A stretch of DNA of 64,000 nucleotides from Myxococcales bacterium (GTDB lineage Bacteria; Myxococcota_A; UBA9042). Positions 43,354 through 52,030 of this stretch are shown here, one piece after another. The position numbers and the translations under genes were made by a program. The stretch is from the NCBI GenBank assembly GCA_009692425.1, contig SHZF01000002.1:1-64000 (forward strand), in the 5' to 3' direction. The notes below the pieces were generated by a model. The model was not told the origin of the DNA and did not search any database. It was given only the letters and a program-made list of their open reading frames with translations. Numbering within the stretch: position 1 is the stretch's first letter; each line of letters starts with the position of its first letter.

Positions 43354-44793
43354 CTACGTCACGTCGGCGATGCGCTCGCTTCCCGCGTACACCGAAAACC
43401 CGCCGCCCCGCGCGAACGCCAGCAGCGTCAGGCCTGCCGTCGTGGCCAGTTCGACCGCCAGCGACGACGGTGCCCCGACCGCGACGACGATGGGGATGCG
43501 GGCGGCGAGCGCCTTTTGCACGATCTCGAAGCCGGCCCGGCCGCTCGTCAGCAGGACGCACCCGTGTGCGGGGAAGCGACCTTGCCGGGCCGCGCACCCC
43601 ACCACCTTGTCGATCGCGTTGTGGCGCCCGATGTCCTCGCGCACCGCGATCAGGTTGCCGTCCGCGCCGAACAGGGCCGCGGCATGGACGCCGCCGGTCG
43701 CATCGAACGCGCGCTGGTGGGCGCGCATCTGCGCCAGCATGCCGCCCACCCGGGCGGGGTCGAGCCTGACGGCGTCCTCCAACCGGCGCAGATCGACGCT
43801 GGCTTCGACGGCCTGCCGCGACGCCTTGCCGCACACCCCGCACGCTCCCGACGCCGGCAGCACGCGCGCCGTTGCCGCCATGCGCGGGACCACACCGTCG
43901 ACCAACCTGACCGATACGACGCCGTCCGCAACGACCTGGACGGACTCGATGTCTGCCGGCCCCAGCACGACCCGTTCGCCCAGCACGAGCCCGCGGGCCA
44001 GATCGGCGTCGTCGCCGGGCGTGCGCATCGTGACGGTGAGCGGCGCCGACTCCTCCAGCCGACCGCCGCGCCACACCACATGGACTTCGAGCGGCGCCTC
44101 TACGGCTACGCTGTCGGTCGCGTGTTCCAGCGGCGCGCGCTGGCCAGGTGTGGACGGCACCGGCTGGCGCCCCACCGCGACCTGCTGCAGCGCCGCGGCC
44201 TCGGCTGCCAGGCGCGCCAGGCACGCGGTCGCCGCGGGGAGGTCCGCAGGTGTCGTCACACGCACCGCAGTGTCCCAGTCCAACGGCAGCGGCAGCGCCA
44301 CCGCGTCGCACGCTGCGAGCAGGCGATGTAGTGCCCCCGTCCCATCGGCCAGCGCCTGATCCACGGCACCGAGGGCATCAGTGTGCCACAGCGATGGCAG
44401 CGGCTCCCAGCGCTCGCCACGAAACGCCACCGCGCGGGCACCGGGGACGCGCGCCGTAGCCAGTACCTCCAACCAAGGGGCGCGCAGGCCGACGACGTCG
44501 CACGGCGCGAGCACGATCCAGCCCGCACCGACGTCGATGAGCGCGGCGCGCAGGCCCCCGATTGGACCACTGGCCGGCACGCCATCGAGAATCCGCCGCA
44601 GCCCGAGCCCGTCGAGTGCCGCAGCGCCGGCCCCGACAAGGGTCGCTCTGCCCGCATCTGCAAGCGCGTCGACCACACGGAGCGCCAGCGGCTTGCCCTC
44701 CACTGGCTCGATCGCCTTGGGCCGACCGAAACGCTCGCTGCGGCCACCGACCAGCACGTACAAGGGCAACGGCGCAGCGCGGTTCGGGGCCAC
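43354..44793 (-). CDS. fdhD: MobA-FdhD fusion: molybdenum cofactor guanylyltransferase plus sulfurtransferase
   Basis: A 479-residue two-domain protein. Residues about 10-200 are MobA-like (nucleotide-binding LVGGRSERFGRPKA, then GPIGGLRAAL and the metal-site APCDVVGL), which attaches GMP to molybdopterin. Residues about 230-479 are FdhD: the paired cysteines CGVCGK (318-321) that pass sulfur to the cofactor, DIGRHNAIDK (387-396), LLTSGRAGFEIVQKA and VAVGAPSSLAVELA. Both parts keep their signatures and the frame is unbroken. The start is GTG 44793, eight bases after the SprT-like gene. It is upstream of the YdeP-type enzyme, whose cofactor it would complete. Confidence 0.93.
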   Translation of the reverse strand: MAPNRAAPLPLYVLVGGRSERFGRPKAIEPVEGKPLALRVVDALADAGRATLVGAGAAALDGLGLRRILDGVPASGPIGGLRAALIDVGAGWIVLAPCDVVGLRAPWLEVLATARVPGARAVAFRGERWEPLPSLWHTDALGAVDQALADGTGALHRLLAACDAVALPLPLDWDTAVRVTTPADLPAATACLARLAAEAAALQQVAVGRQPVPSTPGQRAPLEHATDSVAVEAPLEVHVVWRGGRLEESAPLTVTMRTPGDDADLARGLVLGERVVLGPADIESVQVVADGVVSVRLVDGVVPRMAATARVLPASGACGVCGKASRQAVEASVDLRRLEDAVRLDPARVGGMLAQMRAHQRAFDATGGVHAAALFGADGNLIAVREDIGRHNAIDKVVGCAARQGRFPAHGCVLLTSGRAGFEIVQKALAARIPIVVAVGAPSSLAVELATTAGLTLLAFARGGGFSVYAGSERIADVT

Positions 44794-44801
44794 CGGACGG
44801 C

Positions 44802-45866
44802 TCAGTGGCCCAGCAGCAGGCCGCTGCTGGAACTGGCATGGACCCCACGGTGCAGGTTCAGCGCCCGCCCGGCCTGTTGGCCCGCCGCGTGTACCTCGCC
44901 ATGCCGCACGCCGCCGCCGCCGATCTGCTTGAGTTGGGGATAACGCGCGCGGAGGAAGCTGTCGAGCGCCGGGTCGCCGACCCACACGAGACCCTGGCCC
45001 GCATGGCTGCGCCGCTCCTCGGCAAGGCGTTCGCGAAACCCGCTCAGCACACCGGCGACGTATTCGCGGCGCAGGCTGCGGCGGTCCTGCCCGAGCAAAC
45101 GCGGCAGCGTGCGCACCGCCCCACGAAACAGGGTCGCCACCGACGCGTGCAGCCAGTCGTGTACATAGTGCGCGAGTTCAAGGTTCGTCGCGCTGCCGAT
45201 CAGTTCCAACTGCCGCTCGTTGCGGTCGCGCCGCGCATTGTAGGCCAGCGCCCATACGGTCTCGACGAAGAAGTACTCGCCGACGATGGCAGCCACGAGC
45301 TTCCAGTCCAACGGCAGCGACGCCGCGGTGGCACCGACCCGCTTCCAACCGTAGCCGCGCCCGTCCACGTGGCCGGTCAATTCGAGGTTGTACTCCAGCA
45401 GCAGCCGGTTTGCCGCCGCCATCGCCTGCTGCGCCTCGTGCACGTTGGGGCTTTCGGCGAGTGCCATCAGTTTGCGCACGCGCTGCAGGATGCGGTCAGC
45501 CTCGCCGTTCGGCTCGCCTCCGAGCGATCCGGTCGCCGTCGCTACGACGCCCACCTTGCGGCACGCCTCGGCAAACGTCGGTCCATGCGGCGTCTCGTCG
45601 CGTGCGCCCAGGACTTCGTGGGCATACTGGTGCGCGATCTCGTGGCGGAGCGTCTCGAGCACGTCGCTCCACGGCGCATTCCAGATGTGGGCCTCGGCGA
45701 TGCCGATTAGCCGGCCCGTGCGCTCCCAGCGCCCGAGCCGGCGCGAGCCTTGCACGTCGATGACGAAGGCGGGCGGCCGCAGGGCACCGCCCAACCGGAT
45801 GTCGTTGATGAGGTGCCACGCGGCGCGCAGTTGGGTCAGCCAGGCGGTGTGGAATTCGGCGCGCAT
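44802..45866 (-). CDS. SprT-like metalloprotease domain with DUF2786 domain
   Basis: 354 residues. The N-terminal domain is SprT-like, with the zinc motif HEIAH in LRHEIAHQYAHEVLG and a later AEACRKVG. From about residue 130 comes a DUF2786 domain (ADRILQRVRKLMALAESPNVHEAQQAMAAANRLL), then about 150 residues of helical sequence with charged segments. SprT-type proteases cut DNA-protein crosslinks in eukaryotes (Spartan); the bacterial role is not defined. GGAG precedes ATG 45866. It may be co-transcribed with the MobA-FdhD fusion; the link to molybdenum is by position only. Confidence 0.86.
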   Translation of the reverse strand: MRAEFHTAWLTQLRAAWHLINDIRLGGALRPPAFVIDVQGSRRLGRWERTGRLIGIAEAHIWNAPWSDVLETLRHEIAHQYAHEVLGARDETPHGPTFAEACRKVGVVATATGSLGGEPNGEADRILQRVRKLMALAESPNVHEAQQAMAAANRLLLEYNLELTGHVDGRGYGWKRVGATAASLPLDWKLVAAIVGEYFFVETVWALAYNARRDRNERQLELIGSATNLELAHYVHDWLHASVATLFRGAVRTLPRLLGQDRRSLRREYVAGVLSGFRERLAEERRSHAGQGLVWVGDPALDSFLRARYPQLKQIGGGGVRHGEVHAAGQQAGRALNLHRGVHASSSSGLLLGH

Positions 45867-45890
45867 GGGGCTCCGCTGCGAAGGTGCAGC

Positions 45891-45919
45891 AATGTAGGGG
45901 CGCCCACGAGCGCGTGCAA
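45891..45919 (-). promoter_or_regulatory. Candidate promoter for the SprT/MobA-FdhD/oxidoreductase operon
   Basis: Reverse strand TTGCAC, 17 bp, TACATT, predicted to start transcription about 18 bases before the ATG at 45866. Confidence 0.55.
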
Positions 45920-46046
45920 GGCCTGCGCAGGCCCCGCGGCTACCCGGCCGCCCGGGACCGGGTCGCGCCGTAGCCGCCCGCCGCCTCCCCATGCTAGAAA
46001 CGCGCCTCCCGCCGGCCTCCCTTCCCCGGCGGGCCGGACGCGCGCC

Positions 46047-47222
<1,176 letters not shown>

Positions 47223-47245
47223 CCGCGTCTGCGAGGAGGTTTCCC

Positions 47246-48595
47246 GTGACCGATTCGTCGCCTGTGAGGCGCCATCGAGCGTCGCCCGTCTCGGCCCTTG
47301 CGCTTGCGTTGGCCCTGCTGGCCTCGACTTCTGGCTGTGGCAAGAAGCCCATGCGCTCGCCAGTGCCGGAACCCACCGCGGCGGGGGCAGGCATCGACCC
47401 GAACGGGGCACTGGCCGCGACAGGGACCGCCGCGCCCGCCACCGCGCTGCCCGCTGCACCGGTCGCCGTCAAGCTCTGGCACAGCTACCGCGACGATGAA
47501 CGCAAGGCGCTCGACCAACTCGTCGTCCATTGGAACCGAAATCACGCCGAGGTCCAGATCGATGCGCTCGCGGTGCCGTACGACGCCATCATCGACAAAT
47601 TCCAGGTCGCCGCCCCGCGCGGCAACGGCCCCGACCTCATCGTGATCGCGCACGACAAGATCGGCGGCTGGGCGCGCTCGGGCCTGATCCAGCCGCTCGG
47701 TGACTTCGCGACGCCCGAGCGCCTGCAGCGCTTCTTGCCCCAGACCGTCAAGCCACTCGTGTTCGAGCGGGCGCTGTACGGCTTGCCGCTCGCGTTCAAG
47801 ACGCTGGCCATGTTTTACAACAAGAACATGGTGTCGGGCGCGCCGACGACCCTGGCGCAACTCATCGAGGTGGCCAAGGTGATGACGAAGCCCGACGACG
47901 GCCAGTTCGGCTTTGCCTACGACGCGGGCGACCTCTACTTCCACGCGCCGTTCCTGCTCGCAGGCGGGGGCGCGGTGTGGGACGAGGCGACCCAAAAGAT
48001 GGCCATCGACACCCCGGCCGCGCGCGCAGGCATCCAAGTGGCGCGTGACCTCGTGCAGGTCCACAAGATCGTGCCCAAGGGCATGTCGGGATTCGTGATC
48101 ACCGCGATGTTCAACGACGGCAAGGCGCCGTTCGTGATGCAGGGGCCTTGGTTCATCCCCGAGATCGCGGCCAACGTGCAATGGGGCGTCGCGCTGCTGC
48201 CCGACCTCGAACCGGGCAAGCCGATGCGCCCGTTCCTCGGCTCCGAGGCGCTGTTGCTGACGCAGACGACGCCAGCCAAGGAAGCGGCTCTTCGCGTGCT
48301 CGACTACCTGACCAGCGACGAGGCCGCGTTGACCCGGCTCGAAGTCGGCCGCCAGATGGTCGCCAATGCCAAGGTCTACGAGAACCCGCGTTGGCTCAAC
48401 GACCCGGTCGTCAAAGTGTTCCGCGCCCAGGCTGAACTCGCGGTGCCGATGTCGAACGCCGCGGAGACGAACGTGGCGTGGAATCCATACAATACCGCGC
48501 TTCGGAAGACGATTTTCGGCGACGCGAAGATCGATGCCGCGCTCGCCGAAGCCCAGAAAGCCTGCGACGAAGCCGTCGCGCAGTTGGGCAAGTAG
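47246..48595 (+). CDS. Extracellular solute-binding lipoprotein of a sugar ABC importer
   Basis: 449 residues. N-terminal basic stretch, hydrophobic run and lipobox STSGC (about residue 31), an Ala/Pro linker, then the family 1 solute-binding fold starting VAVKLWHSYRDDERKALDQL. Family text includes FQVAAPRGNGPDLIVIAHDKIGGWA, YGLPLAFKTLAMFYNKN, GQFGFAYDAGDLYFHAPFLLAGGG and KEAALRVLDYLTSDEA. This is the maltose/maltodextrin-type binding protein, anchored in the periplasm. GTG 47246 follows GAGGAGG. It is 23 bases after the ATPase and five before the first permease. Confidence 0.93.
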   Translation: MTDSSPVRRHRASPVSALALALALLASTSGCGKKPMRSPVPEPTAAGAGIDPNGALAATGTAAPATALPAAPVAVKLWHSYRDDERKALDQLVVHWNRNHAEVQIDALAVPYDAIIDKFQVAAPRGNGPDLIVIAHDKIGGWARSGLIQPLGDFATPERLQRFLPQTVKPLVFERALYGLPLAFKTLAMFYNKNMVSGAPTTLAQLIEVAKVMTKPDDGQFGFAYDAGDLYFHAPFLLAGGGAVWDEATQKMAIDTPAARAGIQVARDLVQVHKIVPKGMSGFVITAMFNDGKAPFVMQGPWFIPEIAANVQWGVALLPDLEPGKPMRPFLGSEALLLTQTTPAKEAALRVLDYLTSDEAALTRLEVGRQMVANAKVYENPRWLNDPVVKVFRAQAELAVPMSNAAETNVAWNPYNTALRKTIFGDAKIDAALAEAQKACDEAVAQLGK

Positions 48596-48600
48596 CCACG

Positions 48601-50412
48601 ATGGAAGGCCTCGACGACGCGCCGCCCGACGAGGGCCGCTGGCCGATCGCGCTGTGGTGGCCCGACGCGCTTGCGGCGGCGCTGCTGGCGGGCCTGGGTG
48701 TGCTGCTCGTGGCGACGCTCTACGGTTGGCTGGCGCGCTCACACGACGAGTCGGTCGCCCTGCTGCGGGCGGGCGGCGTGGCCGACGCGGCGGCCCAGGC
48801 GTGCGGCAATGCTGGTGGCGACGCCGCGGCACGGTCGCGTGCGCTCGATGCGGTGGCGGCCGCGCACGCCGACACGGTCGCCGGCGTTTGGTGCGTCGCG
48901 GCGGGTGGTGAAGACGCGTATGGCATCGCGCGCGGTCACGCCCTCGTGTACGCGAGCGCCACGCTCGGATTGCGCGCCGGCGACGCTCACGGACCACTCG
49001 CGGGTGCGCTGCTGGCGTTTGCCAAGTCGAGCCAAGCCGCGGGCGAAGCGGCCTTGCGCAGCGATGGGTTCGTGGCGGCGGATCGGTTGATGCGCCGGTT
49101 GCCCGACGGCCGCGACGCGCTGGGCGTGCCGTTTCGCGCCGGGCCGAATTCGCCAGACATTGCAGGGGTCGCCGGGCATGTGCTCACTCCCGTCCGAGAT
49201 GCAGCGCTGCCGTGGTGGCTGTGGACGCTGCCGTTGCTGGCGGCGGGGCTTTTCGTCGGCCTGCTGATTGCGGCGCCCATCGACCCGCGCGCCTCGGGTG
49301 GCGTGGCGGTGACGGCGGCGCTGCTGGCGGCGGTGTTCGGCCTGCCGCCGATCGCGACGCCCGACGATTTCGCCATGGTGCGCGTGCTGGCCGCCGAATG
49401 GATCGCCCCGCACGACCCGACCTGGCGCCCGTTCACCGGTTCGGCCGACGCGTGGATGGACGTGGTGGCCGTGGCGCTCGGCGCCGCGCTCGGGACGTTG
49501 GGACGCGGGCTCGGCGACGTAGTGCGGGCGGCGCGGCGCGACCCGGGGCCGTACGCATATGTCGGCCCGGCGGCGCTGGCGACGGGACTGCTCGTGTTCG
49601 TGCCGTTCGCGATGGGCGTGGGCCTGTCGTTCGTGTCTCCTGGCGGCGATTTCGTCGGCCTCGCCAACTTCCGCGAGATTGCCCGCAGCGCCGTGGACGC
49701 CGAGACCTCGACCCATTTTTTTCGCACGCTCGCCATGACCGTGCTGTGGACCGTCACCAACGTCGCCGTGCATGTCGTGTTCGGCCTCGCACTTGCACTC
49801 GTGCTCGATCGGCCCGGCTTGCGGTTCCGCAAGGGCTATCGGCTCCTGCTCGTGCTGCCGTGGGCCGTGCCGAGCTATATCACGGCGCTGACGTGGAAGT
49901 GGCTTTTCAACACCCAATACGGTCCATTGAATGCCATGCTTCAGGTGCTCGGCGTCGAGCGTGTCGATTGGCTGGGCACGTCGGTCGCCACGAACTTCTT
50001 GGCCAACCTCGCCACGAACGTGTGGCTCGGCTTTCCGTTCATGATGGTCGTGTCGCTCGGCGCGTTGCAGTCGATCCCCGCCGAGCTCTACGAAGCCGCG
50101 GCCATCGATGGGGCCAGCGCACGCCAACGCTTCCGCCACATTACGCTGCCGTTGCTGCGGCCGGCGCTGTTCCCAGCCGTGATCCTGGGCACCATCTGGA
50201 CCTTCAACGCTTTCAACGTGATCTGGTTGGTGTCGGGGGGCGGACCTGACCACCGCACGGACATCCTGATTACCGAGGCCTATCACGCCTTTGCGGTGCT
50301 GCGGCGCACGGGCCTGGCCGCGGCCTATTCGGTGCTCATCTTCGCGCTGCTGCTCGGCTACACCCTGGTCACGAACCGCCTGACGAAGGCGACGGAGAAC
50401 GTCGCCCGATGA
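48601..50412 (+). CDS. Sugar ABC transporter permease (MalF-like) with long N-terminal extension
   Basis: 603 residues, about twice a minimal permease. A first membrane segment (residues about 20-42) is followed by some 150 periplasmic residues (Ala-rich, with one Cys pair), then further membrane segments (WWLWTLPLLAAGLFVGLLI, VAVTAALLAAVFGLPP). The standard permease core starts at about residue 320 (YVGPAALATGLLVFVPF) and has the EAA loop EAAAIDGASARQRFRHITLPLL for ATPase contact. MalF also carries an extra periplasmic domain, but the N-terminal part here is longer and I recognise no homologue; a sensor role is conceivable. It overlaps the next permease by ATGA. Confidence 0.9.
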   Translation: MEGLDDAPPDEGRWPIALWWPDALAAALLAGLGVLLVATLYGWLARSHDESVALLRAGGVADAAAQACGNAGGDAAARSRALDAVAAAHADTVAGVWCVAAGGEDAYGIARGHALVYASATLGLRAGDAHGPLAGALLAFAKSSQAAGEAALRSDGFVAADRLMRRLPDGRDALGVPFRAGPNSPDIAGVAGHVLTPVRDAALPWWLWTLPLLAAGLFVGLLIAAPIDPRASGGVAVTAALLAAVFGLPPIATPDDFAMVRVLAAEWIAPHDPTWRPFTGSADAWMDVVAVALGAALGTLGRGLGDVVRAARRDPGPYAYVGPAALATGLLVFVPFAMGVGLSFVSPGGDFVGLANFREIARSAVDAETSTHFFRTLAMTVLWTVTNVAVHVVFGLALALVLDRPGLRFRKGYRLLLVLPWAVPSYITALTWKWLFNTQYGPLNAMLQVLGVERVDWLGTSVATNFLANLATNVWLGFPFMMVVSLGALQSIPAELYEAAAIDGASARQRFRHITLPLLRPALFPAVILGTIWTFNAFNVIWLVSGGGPDHRTDILITEAYHAFAVLRRTGLAAAYSVLIFALLLGYTLVTNRLTKATENVAR

Positions 50413-51260
50413 CGCCCCCGCCCACCGCGCGCCCGGCCCTGTGGCCGCACCTCCTGCTCGTGCCGGTGACGGTGGCGACGCTGTACCCCGTGCTGTACGT
50501 GATCAAGCTCGCGTTCTCGGGCACGGGAGGCGTGTCGGCGTCGCCGTGGCCGTTCCCGACCGCCGCGAGCCTCGACGCCTTCGCCGCGGTGGTCCAGCGC
50601 ACGGATGCGGACGGTCGTTGGATTTTCGGCGCCCAGTTCGGCAACTCGCTGGTCGTCGCCACGGCAGCCACCGCGATCGGCATCACGCTGTCTTGTTCGG
50701 CGGCATATGCGTTCGCGCGCTTCGATTTTCCGGGTCGCCGCTTCGGCATGATCGCCTTCCTGGCGACGCAGATGTTCCCGGGCATCCTGACGATGATCCC
50801 GCTCTACGTGCTGATGCAACGGCTCGGCCTGCTCGACTCGATGTTGGGGCTGGCGCTGGTGTACTCGACCACGTCGGTGCCGTTCTGCACGTGGACGCTG
50901 AAGGGCTGGTTCGACACGTTGCCCAAGGAACTCGAGGAGTCGGCGCGCATCGACGGCGCCACACGGCTGCAGGTGTTCACGCGCATCATCTTGCCCTTGT
51001 CGGCGCCAGCGGTGGCGGTGACGGCACTTTTCAGCTTCATGACCGCGTGGAACGAATTCGTGCTCGCCTACACCTTCCTGTCGGACGAGGCGGCGTGGAC
51101 CCTGCCGGTGCAGATTCGCGCGTTCGTGGGCGACAAGGATGTCCAGTGGGCGCTTTTCGCGTCGTCGTCGTTGATTGCCAGCCTGCCCGTCATCGCGCTT
51201 TTCTACGCGCTGGAAAAACACCTCGTCGGGGGACTGACCGCTGGCGGTGTCAAGGGATGA
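50409..51260 (+). CDS. Sugar ABC transporter permease, MalG-like
   Basis: 283 residues with six membrane segments. The EAA loop, EESARIDGATRLQVFTRIILPLSAP, contacts the ATPase, and the family segment FLATQMFPGILTMIPLYVLMQRLGL lies before it. It pairs with the MalF-like permease in the membrane. The start ATG overlaps the upstream stop (ATGA), and its own stop overlaps the methyltransferase start. Well conserved, without unusual features. Confidence 0.94.
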   Translation: MTPPPTARPALWPHLLLVPVTVATLYPVLYVIKLAFSGTGGVSASPWPFPTAASLDAFAAVVQRTDADGRWIFGAQFGNSLVVATAATAIGITLSCSAAYAFARFDFPGRRFGMIAFLATQMFPGILTMIPLYVLMQRLGLLDSMLGLALVYSTTSVPFCTWTLKGWFDTLPKELEESARIDGATRLQVFTRIILPLSAPAVAVTALFSFMTAWNEFVLAYTFLSDEAAWTLPVQIRAFVGDKDVQWALFASSSLIASLPVIALFYALEKHLVGGLTAGGVKG

Positions 51261-51985
51261 GCGCCGCACCGCCGCCCTACGACGGCCACGACCTCGAGGC
51301 GCTCGCCGACCTGCCGCGCTATACCGGCTGGATTCTCGACGAATTTGACCCGTGGCTGCACGGCCGTGTGATCGAGGTGGGCGCCGGCATCGGCAACGTC
51401 GCCCTGCGCTACCTCGACCGCGCCGGGCCCCGCCCGGTCACCGACGCCGTGCTGGTCGAACCCGCGGCCAACCTGTACGCCCGGCTGCAGCAGCGCGTGG
51501 GCAGCGACCGGCGTGTGCAGACGGTATGCGCCACGCTGGACGGGCTGCCTGCCGAACTGGCGGCGCCGCCGTTCGATGCCGCCGTCCTGGTCAACGTGCT
51601 CGAACACATCGAAGACGACCTCGGCACGCTGCGGCGCCTGCACGGCCTGCTGCGCCCGGGCGGTGCCGTGTGCCTGTTCGTGCCGGCCGGGCCGTGGTTG
51701 TTCGGGTCACTGGACCGCGCGGTCCACCATGTGCGGCGCTACCGGCGGCGCGAACTGGAGGGTGTGGTGCGCGCCGCCGGCTTCGACGTGGCCAAGCTGG
51801 CGTGGTTCGACGCGCTCGGCATGGTGCCGTGGTTTGTCGCGGGGCGCGTGCTGCGGCGGAGGCAGTTCGACCGTGGCGCGGCGGCACTTTACGACAAGGT
51901 GGGCGTGCCGTTGACGCGGGCGGTCGAGGCGCGGCTGCGGCTGCCGGTAGGGAAAAGTCTGGTGGCGGTGGGCGTGCGTGGGTAG
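51257..51985 (+). CDS. Class I SAM-dependent methyltransferase
   Basis: 242 residues. The SAM-binding motif VIEVGAGIGNVALRYL (about residue 37), the acidic end of strand 2 VLVEPAANLYARL, and post-motif segments VLVNVLEHIEDDLGTLRRLHGLLRPGG and CLFVPAGPWLFGSLD are typical of ubiE/Coq-type and polyprenyl-glycan-linked methyltransferases. The C-terminus is basic (RRRQFDRG). It is translationally coupled to the MalG-like permease by ATGA. The combination with an importer is unexplained; it could modify the transported sugar or a surface lipid, which is inference. Confidence 0.87.
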   Translation: MSAAPPPYDGHDLEALADLPRYTGWILDEFDPWLHGRVIEVGAGIGNVALRYLDRAGPRPVTDAVLVEPAANLYARLQQRVGSDRRVQTVCATLDGLPAELAAPPFDAAVLVNVLEHIEDDLGTLRRLHGLLRPGGAVCLFVPAGPWLFGSLDRAVHHVRRYRRRELEGVVRAAGFDVAKLAWFDALGMVPWFVAGRVLRRRQFDRGAAALYDKVGVPLTRAVEARLRLPVGKSLVAVGVRG

Positions 51986-52030
51986 GTCGGCGCTGCCAAC
52001 ACCAGCGTTGGGGCGCGTTCGTCGTTCGCC

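Noticed and set aside
51996-52011. Terminator between the methyltransferase and the convergent lipoprotein gene
   Set aside because: A five-base stem with no T-run; too weak to call.
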